Of a stretch of DNA of 55,798 bases, positions 17,317 through 26,289 are shown piece by piece; position 1 is the first letter of the stretch; the number at the start of each line of letters is the position of its first letter. Made by a program: the position numbers and the translations under genes. The DNA lies in assembly GCA_049601975.1 (NCBI GenBank), contig JBMYRC010000011.1, forward strand, positions 1 to 55,798, given 5' to 3'. The stretch comes from UBA6544 sp049601975. Lineage in GTDB: Bacteria > Pseudomonadota > Alphaproteobacteria > UBA8366. The notes below the pieces were generated by a model, which had not been told where the DNA came from, did no database searches, and was given only the letters and a program-made list of their open reading frames with translations.

Positions 17317-17919
17317 TTAATGTGGCAAGCCGTCCATCCCGACATAGTTCGGCAACGCTTCGATTCGGCGCATCCACGCGATGACGGCGGGATACGGGTC
17401 TAGCGACACCTGACCTTCCCAAACCAGCCCCACATAGGGATAAACCGCAATATCCGCGATGGTTGGCCCGTCGCCGACCAACCAGTCACGATTGCCGAGA
17501 TGGTCTTCCAGCACCTGGAAAGCGCCTCGCGCCAGTTCCTGTGCACCCGCATGATCGCCAGGGCGGTTGAACTTTGGAATTGCGCGAGCCACGGCGGGGC
17601 CGTCCCACATCTCCTTGGCGGCAAAGGATAGCCACTGCGTGACATGAGCTTGGCCCACCGGGTCGGCCGGTAGCCATGTATTGGCCGAATCGTATTTCCG
17701 CGCCAAGTAGACCAAGATCGCCTGCGAATCCCAAACTGTCACATCGCCGTCTTCCAGTGCCGGTACTTTACCCAACGGATGGCGAGCTAAATGATCGGCC
17801 GATTTCTGCTCCGCTTTTGGTAGGGCAATCGACACTTTGTCGTAATCGAGGCCCAGGAACGAAAGCATCATCCGTGCTTTGTGACAGTTGCCCGACGGCG
17901 GGGCATCATAAAGTTTCAT
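17317..17919 (-). CDS. Glutathione S-transferase family protein
   Basis: A 200-residue cytosolic protein with the two-domain GST layout. The N-terminal thioredoxin fold opens MKLYDAPPSGNCHKARMMLS, contains LGKVPALEDGDVTVWDSQAI with the cis-Pro and the glutathione-contacting D-S pair, then a helical C-terminal domain with the N-capping motif PTIADIAVYPYV. Substrates are unknown; the Ser-Gly-Asn near residue 10 suggests a Ser-type or beta-like catalytic loop. ATG 17919 matches the family start; a longer frame from 18003 would overlap holC. It ends 11 bases from the end of the broken GNAT gene (convergent). Confidence 0.9.
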   Translation of the reverse strand: MKLYDAPPSGNCHKARMMLSFLGLDYDKVSIALPKAEQKSADHLARHPLGKVPALEDGDVTVWDSQAILVYLARKYDSANTWLPADPVGQAHVTQWLSFAAKEMWDGPAVARAIPKFNRPGDHAGAQELARGAFQVLEDHLGNRDWLVGDGPTIADIAVYPYVGLVWEGQVSLDPYPAVIAWMRRIEALPNYVGMDGLPH

Positions 17920-17927
17920 AAGATTGA

Positions 17928-18410
17928 TTACTCCGCATTCTGTGTTTTTGAGTCGCGGCTCTCGGCCTTCTTCTCCCAAGCGCCGCGGTCTGTTTGTTGC
18001 CAATAGGTCAAATCGAACCCAGCCTCTTTGCGGAGTTTCCAGTTCTCCCGCGCGCCCGCGACCGCAACGTCATCGCGGCCATCGAACATCTCGCAGCATA
18101 AGTCGAAATCCGCAATCTTGTCGGAATTCGCCCCGTCAACCAGGAATAGGACATTGGCCGCATTGGGATTCTCGTCATCCTCGGTCAGCCAGATGGGCTG
18201 GCGGTCAGGATAGCCATCCTTCTTGCTGCCATGCGGCAAGAACCCCTCCCGCGTATTAGTCCAAAGAATGCCGTTAAGAACTTCCACGCGGTCCGGCGAT
18301 CCCGCCATGACGACAGCCCGCCAGCCGCGCTCAAGGGTTTTCTCCAGGAGTTTCGGTAACGTTTGCTCCAGCGTATTGCGCTGTAGGTGATAGAACCGAA
18401 CCTCCGTCAC
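17928..18410 (-). CDS. holC: DNA polymerase III subunit chi
   Basis: A 160-residue protein matching HolC: TEVRFYHLQRNTLEQTLPKLLEKTLERGWRAVVM at the start, then LWTNTREGFLPHGSKKDGYPDRQPIWLT, with VLFLVDGA in the middle. Chi links the clamp loader to single-strand binding protein during replication. The last ~20 residues (KKAESRDSKTQNAE) are a charged tail. The start is GTG 18410, six bases from the pepA stop, so pepA-holC form one unit, a standard alphaproteobacterial pair. Confidence 0.92.
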   Translation of the reverse strand: MTEVRFYHLQRNTLEQTLPKLLEKTLERGWRAVVMAGSPDRVEVLNGILWTNTREGFLPHGSKKDGYPDRQPIWLTEDDENPNAANVLFLVDGANSDKIADFDLCCEMFDGRDDVAVAGARENWKLRKEAGFDLTYWQQTDRGAWEKKAESRDSKTQNAE

Positions 18411-18416
18411 GTCGAT

Positions 18417-19892
18417 CTAACCCTCGTAATTTTCTCGTACGAAGCGGTCGAGAAGACGGACGCCGTAGCCGGTCCCGCCACGCGGGACGATCGGCGAAGT
18501 GGAACTCGACCACGCCATGCCGGCGATATCGAGGTGCGCCCACGGCACCTTATTGACGAAGCGCTGCAGGAACTGGGCCGCCGTGATGGAGCCGCCGTCC
18601 CGTCCGGCCACATTCTTCATATCGGCACCATCGGTATTGAGCTTCTTGTCATAGGCATCGCCCAAGGGCATGCGCCAGACCTTCTCGCCGGTGGCGAGCC
18701 CTGCCTTCGTCAGCTGTTCGGACAGCTTGTCGTCATTCGAAAACATGCCCGCATGCTCATGACCGAGACTGATGATGATCGCACCTGTCAATGTCGCGAG
18801 ATCGACCATGAACTGCGGTTTGAAACGTTCCTGAGCGTACCAAAGTACATCAGCCAGAACGAGGCGGCCTTCCGCATCGGTGTTGTGAATCTCGATCGTT
18901 TGGCCCGACATCGAGGTGACGATATCGCCCGGCCGCTGCGCATTACCGTCCGGCATGTTTTCGACGAGACCGATCATACCTATGGCGTTTACTTTCGCCT
19001 TGCGCCCCGCGAGCGCCTTCATCAAGCCAGAGACAGTACCCGCACCGCCCATATCCCACTTCATGTCTTGCATGCCGGGTCCGGGCTTCAAGGAAATGCC
19101 ACCGGTATCGAAGGTAACGCCCTTGCCGATAAACGCGACCGGTTGTTGCGACTTGGCCGCACCATCCCAGCGCATGATTGCGATTTGGCTCTCCCGCACC
19201 GAGCCTTGCCCGACACCAAGCAGTGAGCCCATGCCGAGTTTCGCCATTTGTTTCTCGCCCAATATCTCGACCTTCACGCCAAGCTTCGTGAGGGCTTTGA
19301 CCTCTTTCGCGAAGGTTTCCGGATACAAAACATTCGGTGGCGCAGAGACTAAATCGCGGGTAAAGAACACACCGTCGGCAACCTTCTCCAATGGCGCATA
19401 GGCGCGCCGCGCCGCGGCCGCCCCTTTCACCCGAATGGCCAAGGTCCGCAGCGTCGGCTTGGCATCAGCTTTTTCCTGGGTGCGATATTTGTCGAACCGG
19501 TAGCTCCGCAAATGCGCGCCATGCGCGACATTCGCGGCAGCTTCAGGTAAATCCCGGCCGGTCGCTTCGAACGCCACTTGCGCCGCCTTCACGCCCGCCT
19601 GATTGAGATGCGCATATAGACGCCCGCCGAGAGCCAGCTGATCCTGTTCGTTAAGGCCCTTGCCCACGCCAGCCATGACGATCCGCCCATAGGCCACACC
19701 GCCCGGCGCCACGACATCGAGGAGCTGCGACTTCTTGCCTGAAAACCGGCTTTCCTTGATGGCACGCGACAGCGCACCGCCAGTGGCCTTATCGAGTTGT
19801 CTTGCAGTTGCAGACAATTTGCCGCCGTCGCCGACACAAACAATTACGGCGCCGGTTTTCGGCAGTCCCGGTTCTGAGAACGAAAGCTTCAT
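18417..19892 (-). CDS. pepA: Leucyl aminopeptidase (cytosol aminopeptidase)
   Basis: A 491-residue M17 aminopeptidase that removes N-terminal residues using two metal ions. The C-terminal catalytic domain shows the metal and active-site motifs: VAFIGKGVTFDTGGISLKP (Lys and Asp ligands), MKWDMGGAGTVSG, and the family signature NTDAEGRLVLADVLWYA with the Asp/Glu ligands and catalytic Arg. The variable N-terminal domain covers ~160 residues. E. coli PepA also binds DNA; that role cannot be judged here. The gene is divergent from lptF with 192 bases between starts. Confidence 0.95.
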   Translation of the reverse strand: MKLSFSEPGLPKTGAVIVCVGDGGKLSATARQLDKATGGALSRAIKESRFSGKKSQLLDVVAPGGVAYGRIVMAGVGKGLNEQDQLALGGRLYAHLNQAGVKAAQVAFEATGRDLPEAAANVAHGAHLRSYRFDKYRTQEKADAKPTLRTLAIRVKGAAAARRAYAPLEKVADGVFFTRDLVSAPPNVLYPETFAKEVKALTKLGVKVEILGEKQMAKLGMGSLLGVGQGSVRESQIAIMRWDGAAKSQQPVAFIGKGVTFDTGGISLKPGPGMQDMKWDMGGAGTVSGLMKALAGRKAKVNAIGMIGLVENMPDGNAQRPGDIVTSMSGQTIEIHNTDAEGRLVLADVLWYAQERFKPQFMVDLATLTGAIIISLGHEHAGMFSNDDKLSEQLTKAGLATGEKVWRMPLGDAYDKKLNTDGADMKNVAGRDGGSITAAQFLQRFVNKVPWAHLDIAGMAWSSSTSPIVPRGGTGYGVRLLDRFVRENYEG

Positions 19893-19991
19893 GAGTTCCT
19901 CTTGCGATATTCGTCATAGCACCGCGACACGCGATAGCCCTCAGTCACTCTACTCCGGCACCAGCAAAAGAAAAGCATATCACCCATCGAT

Positions 19992-20021
19992 TTGACGCTT
20001 CGCCCGACGGGCGGATAGGTT
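19992..20021 (+). promoter_or_regulatory. Possible sigma-70 promoter for lptF
   Basis: TTGACG (19992-19997), an 18-base spacer and TAGGTT (20016-20021), about 64 bases before the lptF ATG. The -35 is a 5/6 match but the -10 is weak. This is the only plausible pair seen in the pepA/lptF divergent gap. Confidence 0.3.
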
Positions 20022-20084
20022 AGGTTACACTCTTGGATTGACCATTAAGACAGGATCCGACGCTTTTTCCGGTGCGGCTCGAAT

Positions 20085-21239
20085 ATGACGACGCTCTTTC
20101 GCTACATCACAAAACAGCTTCTCTTCACGACACTTCTCGTGACGGCAATCCTGTGCATGATTTTTTGGCTCGCAAAGGCGTCGACCTTGTTGGACTTCAT
20201 CCTTAATCGCGGTCTGGATATCGGTTTTTTCCTGTATATGAGCATGCTCATCCTACCGCGATTGCTGATCATCATTTTGCCCATCGCGACGTTCGCCACA
20301 TTACTATTCGGCTATTACCGTCTCCAGACTGATAGCGAAATCGTCGTAATGCGGGCAGCTGGGACTAGCACCTATGCCCTGGCGAAACCCGGTTTGGTCG
20401 TCGGTGTGGTCATAGCCGGGCTCATGACCGTACTCACTACATTTCTTCTGCCCGCGTCGTACCGTGAATTCAAGGATCAGGAATTCGCCATCCGGCACGA
20501 GTTCGGGTCGGTTTTATTGCAAGAAGGTTCTTTCAATACGATCGCACCGGGGGTCACCGTATTCGTGCACAAACGCGGTGCAGACGAGGAACTGCAAGGG
20601 ATCATGCTGCACGACAATCGGGATCCGGAGAAACCGCAAACATGGCTCGCCGAGAGAGGAGCGATGGTCGCCACCGATGATGGGCCTCGCGCGCTTTTGC
20701 TCAACGGTAATCGGCAACAAGTCGACCGTGTCCGCGGTACATTCTCGATGTTGCTTTTCGAACAGACCACCCTCGACATTGCGGAAGCCACGGGATCCGA
20801 CGGTACACGCTGGCGGGAACCACGCGAGCGTTTCCTCCACGAGCTATTTGACCCACAGGACACGCGCCCGAATGAAACTTATTACGCCGACCTCATTGCG
20901 GAAGGTCACAGCCGATTGGTCCAACCGATCCTGCCGCTCACGTGTGCGGCTGTAACCCTCGCGATCTTGCTAACCGGCAACTATAGTCGACGCGGCCAGG
21001 TCATTGATATTTGCATGGCGGTATTTGCGACCGTCATCATCCTGGTCATCAGCCTCGGCATGAGAAGTCTAGCCGGCAAGCAGCCGATTATGATTTATGC
21101 CATGTACGCCAATGCGTTAATGCCCCTGGTGATCGCGCTCTACTACATCGTGATTCCGCGTAAACTGCGCGCCTCTTGGATGGCGCGCCGAGCCCTGAAG
21201 CGCGGGATACCGGACGACGAGGAACATCAGCCGGCTTGA
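20085..21239 (+). CDS. lptF: LPS export permease LptF
   Basis: A 384-residue YjgP/YjgQ-family inner-membrane protein. It has the N-terminal TFRYITKQLL-type start, three TM helices in the first ~130 residues, a periplasmic beta-jellyroll segment (FNTIAPGVTVFVHKRG, GIMLHDNRDPEKPQTWLAERG) and three C-terminal TM helices. With LptG and the LptB ATPase it pulls lipopolysaccharide out of the inner membrane and hands it to LptC/LptA. In most alphaproteobacteria lptG follows directly; here the next gene is a convergent SDR that overlaps the lptF end by 13 bases, and lptG sits ~23 kb away on the other strand. This suggests an inversion with a breakpoint at ~21.24 kb. Confidence 0.9.
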   Translation: MTTLFRYITKQLLFTTLLVTAILCMIFWLAKASTLLDFILNRGLDIGFFLYMSMLILPRLLIIILPIATFATLLFGYYRLQTDSEIVVMRAAGTSTYALAKPGLVVGVVIAGLMTVLTTFLLPASYREFKDQEFAIRHEFGSVLLQEGSFNTIAPGVTVFVHKRGADEELQGIMLHDNRDPEKPQTWLAERGAMVATDDGPRALLLNGNRQQVDRVRGTFSMLLFEQTTLDIAEATGSDGTRWREPRERFLHELFDPQDTRPNETYYADLIAEGHSRLVQPILPLTCAAVTLAILLTGNYSRRGQVIDICMAVFATVIILVISLGMRSLAGKQPIMIYAMYANALMPLVIALYYIVIPRKLRASWMARRALKRGIPDDEEHQPA

Positions 21240-21931
21240 ATGATTTCTCCGTGCCGGGTGCAGCTGGCCTCGGTTAATTCGACAAACAAATCAGCGATCG
21301 ATTCCGGCGTCTTTAAGGTCTCCGGGTCTTCACCGGGAAATGCCTGGGCTCGCATGTTGGTGCGGGTAGCACCTGGATTGAGCAGATTTACCCGCATATC
21401 AGTATTTTCAACCTCGTCCGCGTAGCATTTAACAAGAGCATCGAGGCCGGCTTTCGTCGCGGCATAGGCGCCCCAATAGGCGATACCGCGCGATGCGCCG
21501 GATGTCACGAAGACAGCGCGCCCCGCATCAGACGCCCGTAAGAGGGGATCGAGGCTGCGGATCAATCGATAATTCGCGGTCAGGTTTAATTGCACCGCAT
21601 CATCCCAGACACCGGGGTCAATATGGCCGACAGGGGAGAGGATACCGAGGGTCGCGGCATTGGCGACGAGAATATCAAGCTTGCCGAAACGTTGGTGGAG
21701 CGCTGCCCCCATCTGGTCGATTTCGTCGAAATTTTTTAAATCCAAAGGTACGAGCGTGGAACTGCCGCCATGCTGTTGCACAATATCGTCAATTTCCTCC
21801 AGGCCACCCACCGTACGTGCCGTCAGGATCAAATGCGCGCCTTCCTCGGCGAACCGTACCGCCACCGCGGCGCCAATACCCCGACTGGCACCGGTGATCA
21901 ACGCGATCTTGCCGTCGAGCCGCCCAGCCAT
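21227..21931 (-). CDS. Short-chain dehydrogenase/reductase
   Basis: A 234-residue classical SDR: IALITGASRGIGAAVAVRF (TGxxxGIG cofactor loop), DILVANAATLG in place of NNAG, and the active-site serine and Tyr-Lys in FVTSGASRGIAYWGAYAATKAGL (YAATK). It begins immediately at the purF stop (TAATG overlap at 21929-21933), so it is the last gene of the radA-cvpA-purF cluster. An SDR after purF is a frequent alphaproteobacterial arrangement. The substrate is unknown. Its 3' end overlaps that of lptF by 13 bases. Confidence 0.92.
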   Translation of the reverse strand: MAGRLDGKIALITGASRGIGAAVAVRFAEEGAHLILTARTVGGLEEIDDIVQQHGGSSTLVPLDLKNFDEIDQMGAALHQRFGKLDILVANAATLGILSPVGHIDPGVWDDAVQLNLTANYRLIRSLDPLLRASDAGRAVFVTSGASRGIAYWGAYAATKAGLDALVKCYADEVENTDMRVNLLNPGATRTNMRAQAFPGEDPETLKTPESIADLFVELTEASCTRHGEIIQAG

Positions 21932-23382
21932 TAGGCGATTTCTGCGAGAAGCGAGAGTTGCCGGCCCGTGGCGCCGTCCTCCTGGTCAGTCAGACGTATG
22001 GGATAGTCGCCGGAGAAACAGGCGTCGCAATAGGCCGGTGCATCAGGGTCGCGGCCCGGCGCGCCCATGGCGCGGTAGAGACCATCCATCGAGATAAAGG
22101 CCAAGCTGTCGCAACCGATAAGCTTTCGCATGCCCTCGATGTCGAGCCGGGAGGCCAGAAGCTGATCGCGTTCTGGTGTGTCGACACCGTAGAAACAGGA
22201 ATGCGTCGTCGGCGGACTGGCAATTCGCATATGCACTTCTTTCGCGCCGGCGTTTCTGACCATCTCGACGATCTTCGAAGAAGTTGTGCCGCGCACAATC
22301 GAATCGTCGACCAGGACCACCCGCTTGCCTTCGATGTGGGCGCGATTCGCATTGTGTTTCAGTTTAACGCCCAGGTGCCGGATTTCCGACGAAGGTTCAA
22401 TAAACGTCCGACCGACATAATGATTTCGGATAATTCCCATCTCGTAGGGAACACCTGCTTCGTGCGCATAACCGATGGCGGAAGGCACACCCGAATCGGG
22501 TACTGGCACCACCAAATCCACGTCAACAGGTGCTTCTTGCGCCAATTCTGAACCGATTTTCTTGCGGGCCTGATAGACGGACAGCCCTTCGATGACGCTG
22601 TCGGGCCGCGAAAAATAAATATATTCAAAAATGCAAAACCGCTGTTGGGCCGGCGGAAATGGACGATGACTATGAATGCCATTCTCATCGAGCACGATCA
22701 ATTCGCCAGGATCAATATCACGCACGTAATCGGCACCGATAATGTCAAAGGCGCAGCTCTCCGAAGCCAATATATATGCATCGCCGAGTTGACCGAGCAC
22801 CAGCGGGCGAACGCCATGGGGGTCCCGGGCGCCAATGACGCAATTCTCGGCGACAGCGACTATCGAATAAGCGCCATCGACCTGACGCAATGCGCTGACA
22901 ATCCGATCAACAACCGTACCGCTGCTGGTCGCCATCAGGTGAACGATGATTTCCGTATCCGTCGTTGACTGAAAGATGCACCCCCGGCAAACGAGTTCGT
23001 GTCTAATCCCGACAGCATTAGTCAGATTGCCGTTATGCGCGATCGCGAAACCACCAAACTCCAAATCGGCGAATAGCGGCTGTACGTTCCGAAGATTGGG
23101 CTTCCCGGTCGTCGAGTATCGCGTATGGCCGATGGCCATCGTGCCTTCGAGCTGATCGATAACCCGCGCCTCGCCGAAAATATCTCCAACGAGACCGATC
23201 TCGCGGTGGGCATGGAACTGCCCATTGCCCGCTGCGACGATGCCCGCTGCTTCTTGGCCGCGATGCTGTAGAGCATGCAACCCGAGGGCGGCATGCGCGG
23301 CAGCATCCTTTGAGCCATAAATGCCGAAGACAGCACATTCTTCGTGCAGGTTGTCGTCGTCGTAAGGATTGGTGGTGACCAT
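21931..23382 (-). CDS. purF: Amidophosphoribosyltransferase
   Basis: First committed step of purine synthesis: PRPP plus glutamine to phosphoribosylamine. The 483-residue protein has a short propeptide (MVTTNPYDDDNLHEE), then Cys16 in ECAVFGIYGSKDAAAHA, which becomes the N-terminal nucleophile of the glutaminase domain after cleavage, as in propeptide-type PurF enzymes. The glutaminase motifs IGHTRYSTTG and FAIAHNGNLTNA follow, then the PRPP-binding loop VVLVDDSIVRGTTS and the late CFSGDYPI segment. The propeptide form often carries an Fe-S cluster. Neighbours: cvpA upstream (5 bases), SDR downstream. Confidence 0.95.
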   Translation of the reverse strand: MVTTNPYDDDNLHEECAVFGIYGSKDAAAHAALGLHALQHRGQEAAGIVAAGNGQFHAHREIGLVGDIFGEARVIDQLEGTMAIGHTRYSTTGKPNLRNVQPLFADLEFGGFAIAHNGNLTNAVGIRHELVCRGCIFQSTTDTEIIVHLMATSSGTVVDRIVSALRQVDGAYSIVAVAENCVIGARDPHGVRPLVLGQLGDAYILASESCAFDIIGADYVRDIDPGELIVLDENGIHSHRPFPPAQQRFCIFEYIYFSRPDSVIEGLSVYQARKKIGSELAQEAPVDVDLVVPVPDSGVPSAIGYAHEAGVPYEMGIIRNHYVGRTFIEPSSEIRHLGVKLKHNANRAHIEGKRVVLVDDSIVRGTTSSKIVEMVRNAGAKEVHMRIASPPTTHSCFYGVDTPERDQLLASRLDIEGMRKLIGCDSLAFISMDGLYRAMGAPGRDPDAPAYCDACFSGDYPIRLTDQEDGATGRQLSLLAEIA

Positions 23383-23387
23383 GCTTG

Positions 23388-24065
23388 CTACTGCTTACTT
23401 TCGATGAGTCGATCCATATCACGCCGGGACGGCGGGGCGTAACCCTTTTGTTTGTCGGGCTGCGATTGATCCTTATCCCCGGCTCGTTCGATTAGTTGCT
23501 GCATCGCATGCCCGGTTCTTTGGGCATCATTAATTCTGCTCTGGGTGTCGCGGACCGCTGCCTTCGTCTTCTCCTGTGCTTCGGATGGCAAGAAAGTACG
23601 GATAACGTTGGCTCCGGTCTCAACATAAGGCCGCAAACGAGCGTCCGCGATATACGACGGAAGTTCGTCTTCACCAAGCTCCCAATTCGCCGCTAGATAA
23701 GCCCCGCAAACCATCACCAAACCGACGATCAGGCCGCCAAGCAAACCGAGTGAGCGGTCGAGACTACTGAACTCGCTTTTGCGAACCCGCAGCCAAATTC
23801 GCGAGAAAACCCAAAACATGACGATTAAACTGACGATGAATATTGCCGCCGGAGCAACGTATATATCGTAAGCCGGTGCCTGGATCAGTTCCTGAAAAAA
23901 AGGTGTCGCATCTTCGTACGTATAGAAGGCGATGAGTGCAGCACCAACCCAAGTTGCAACTAACAGAATGGCTTTTACCAGCCCCCACGCCAAACCCATG
24001 AGACCGGCAATGATCAGGATAACCAATATGGCGACATCACCGAATGTAATACCAAAAGCTTCCAT
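23388..24065 (-). CDS. cvpA: CvpA family membrane protein
   Basis: A 225-residue protein with four TM helices in the first ~140 residues (ILVILIIAGLMGLAWGL, AILLVATWVGAALIAFY, IFIVSLIVMFWVFS, LGGLIVGLVMVCGAYL). The SLDRSLGLLGGLIVG motif is typical, followed by a charged soluble tail. The family is named for colicin V production and sits next to purF in many proteobacteria; its molecular role is still unclear, with links to envelope stress. ATG 24065 follows the radA stop by one base. Confidence 0.9.
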   Translation of the reverse strand: MEAFGITFGDVAILVILIIAGLMGLAWGLVKAILLVATWVGAALIAFYTYEDATPFFQELIQAPAYDIYVAPAAIFIVSLIVMFWVFSRIWLRVRKSEFSSLDRSLGLLGGLIVGLVMVCGAYLAANWELGEDELPSYIADARLRPYVETGANVIRTFLPSEAQEKTKAAVRDTQSRINDAQRTGHAMQQLIERAGDKDQSQPDKQKGYAPPSRRDMDRLIESKQ

Positions 24066-24066
24066 C

Positions 24067-25470
24067 TTATCCGCTCGCTGCCTTGCCTACCGAATCGCCA
24101 CCACGCTCGAAAAAGCTTATCATGTCCTTCAGCTCGGACACCTCACGAAGTTCAAGAGAACCGTTTGATTTCTTATTCTTACCGCGGCGTGTCGGCATAA
24201 GCGCGGAACTAAATCCAAGTTTCGCGGCTTCCTTCATTCTGGCGTCGGCTTGCCCAACCGAGCGCACTTCCCCGGAAAGACTGATTTCACCGAACACGAC
24301 CATATCCGCCGGCAACGGAACCCCGGTCAAAGAGGAGGTCAAGGCGGCCGCCACCGCGAGGTCCGCCGCGGGCTCGCCGATGCGCAATCCGCCCGCCACG
24401 TTCAGATAAACTTCACCGCCTGAAAAACTGAGCCCACAGCGGGACTCCAGGACCGCGAGCACCATCGCCAGACGGCCTGAATCCCATCCCACGACCGCAC
24501 GGCGCGGCGTCGCCAAAGGAGAGGATGCGACCAACGCCTGAATTTCAACCAAAACCGGGCGAGTTCCCTCCATCCCGGCAAAAACGGCGGAGCCCGGGAC
24601 CTGTCCCTGACGGTCAGCGAGAAACAATGCCGACGGATTTTCGACTTCCGAAAGTCCGCGATCCGTCATCTCGAAGACGCCGATTTCATCGGTGGCGCCG
24701 AACCGGTTCTTCACCGAGCGTAATATTCGGAATTGATGGCCTCGTTCGCCTTCGAAATAGAGCACGGTATCAACCATATGCTCGAGCACACGAGGACCAG
24801 CGATGGTCCCCTCCTTGGTTACGTGTCCGACCAAGAGCAAGACAAAGCCGCGTTTCTTGGCAAGCCGGATGAGTTCCTGTGCCGTGGCGCGGACCTGAGC
24901 CACGGTGCCGGGCGCCGAATCGAGGGCGTCGATATACATCGTCTGGATGGAGTCGATGACGACCAGGTCCGGGCCATCCGGCGCATCGAGCGTCGCCAGA
25001 ATATCCGCGAGATTGGTCGCTGCGGCTACCGAGACGGGAGAACTTTCCACACCAAGGCGCCGCGCCCGCATCTGCACCTGATCGACCGCTTCTTCGCCGG
25101 TAATATAGGCGCATTTAATGCCGGCGCCCAAACGCGCCGTGACCTGAAGCAACAAGGTAGATTTCCCGATCCCCGGATCACCGCCGATCAAGACGGCTGA
25201 GCCCCGCACCAGGCCACCGCCGGTCACCCGGTCGAATTCGTCAATCCCAGTTTTCCGTCTCGGCGCAGGCTCGTTTACATCAGCCAGATTGGACATCTCG
25301 AGCACACGCCCGCGTCCGGCACCTCCCGACGCACGCCCACCGATCGGGGCCAAGCTGCTGACCTCTTCGAGGACCGAATTCCATTCGCTGCAAGCGTCGC
25401 ACCGGCCCATCCATCGCGGATGCACCGCACCGCAAGCATGACAGATAAAGCTGGCTTTCGCTTTCGCCAC
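24067..25470 (-). CDS. radA: DNA repair protein RadA
   Basis: A 467-residue protein with all RadA parts: a C4 zinc finger at the N-terminus (CHACGAVHPRWMGRCDAC), a RecA-like ATPase core with Walker A GGDPGIGKST near residue 98, the RadA-specific KNRFGATDEIG motif, and a C-terminal Lon-like domain (GEISLSGEVRSVGQADARMKEA). RadA is a hexameric helicase-like protein that aids branch migration during recombination. In many alphaproteobacteria it sits between alr and cvpA; here the mlaE/mlaF genes are inserted between alr and radA. Confidence 0.95.
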   Translation of the reverse strand: MAKAKASFICHACGAVHPRWMGRCDACSEWNSVLEEVSSLAPIGGRASGGAGRGRVLEMSNLADVNEPAPRRKTGIDEFDRVTGGGLVRGSAVLIGGDPGIGKSTLLLQVTARLGAGIKCAYITGEEAVDQVQMRARRLGVESSPVSVAAATNLADILATLDAPDGPDLVVIDSIQTMYIDALDSAPGTVAQVRATAQELIRLAKKRGFVLLLVGHVTKEGTIAGPRVLEHMVDTVLYFEGERGHQFRILRSVKNRFGATDEIGVFEMTDRGLSEVENPSALFLADRQGQVPGSAVFAGMEGTRPVLVEIQALVASSPLATPRRAVVGWDSGRLAMVLAVLESRCGLSFSGGEVYLNVAGGLRIGEPAADLAVAAALTSSLTGVPLPADMVVFGEISLSGEVRSVGQADARMKEAAKLGFSSALMPTRRGKNKKSNGSLELREVSELKDMISFFERGGDSVGKAASG

Positions 25471-25509
25471 GCTAAATGAGCTCCGTTCGAATGTGCAGCG
25501 ACATCAAAC

Positions 25510-26289
25510 TCATAGACGGCGGACCTCCATCTTTATCGGTCCTTCCGCACGGCCGTGAATGAATTGATCGACCCTGGAGTCCCCTGATGCATCCACCTGA
25601 TCCATCGGGCCAGCCCAGATTATCTTGCCTTGATAGAGCATGGCGATGCGGTCGGCGATAACCCTCGCGCTGGCCATATCATGGGTGATCGTCAACGTCG
25701 TCGCGCCCAGATCGCGAGTACATTTCACGATCAAGTCGTTGATCACGTCACCCATCACCGGATCGAGACCCGTCGTCGGCTCGTCGAACAGAATAATTTC
25801 TGGCTCCAAGGCGACCGCGCGCGCCAATCCCACACGCTTGCGCTGCCCACCCGACAATTCAGCCGGCATGCGAGGGCCGAAGCTCCGGTCCAATCCGACC
25901 TGTTCCAATTTTTCATAAGCAACGCGCTCGGCGTCCGAAACGGCCATACCTTTGCCACGAAACAGTCCAAACGTCACATTATCCAATACGGTCATGCTGT
26001 CGAATAAGGCCGCATGCTGGAACAGCATTCCGAACTTCTGATTGATCGCGTCGCGATCGTCTTCCGAAATACCGAGAATCGAGGTGCCATCGATCTCTAT
26101 CTGGCCCTCATCCGGCGTCAGCAATCCGAGCAGACACTTCAACGAGACCGACTTGCCGCTTCCGGAGCCACCCATGATCACAACAGATTCGCCTTTGCCG
26201 ACATCAAGATTCAAGCCGTTCAAAACTACTTTTTCTCCGAACTTCTTATGGAGATTCTTGAGCCGAATTTTCGGAGGCACTTCGCTCAT
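25510..26289 (-). CDS. Phospholipid-transport ABC ATPase, MlaF-like
   Basis: A 259-residue single ABC domain: Walker A MGGSGSGKSVSLKCLLG near residue 35 (Val-Ser after the Lys, as in MlaF), Q-loop MLFQHAALFDSMTV, signature LSGGQRKRVGLARAVAL, Walker B ILFDEPTTGLDPVMGDV, and the switch His in TITHDMASA. MlaF with permease MlaE moves phospholipids between inner and outer membrane and so keeps the outer leaflet asymmetric. It overlaps the mlaE-like gene by ATGA (26286-26289). No mlaD (MCE protein), mlaB or mlaC is in the window. Confidence 0.88.
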   Translation of the reverse strand: MSEVPPKIRLKNLHKKFGEKVVLNGLNLDVGKGESVVIMGGSGSGKSVSLKCLLGLLTPDEGQIEIDGTSILGISEDDRDAINQKFGMLFQHAALFDSMTVLDNVTFGLFRGKGMAVSDAERVAYEKLEQVGLDRSFGPRMPAELSGGQRKRVGLARAVALEPEIILFDEPTTGLDPVMGDVINDLIVKCTRDLGATTLTITHDMASARVIADRIAMLYQGKIIWAGPMDQVDASGDSRVDQFIHGRAEGPIKMEVRRL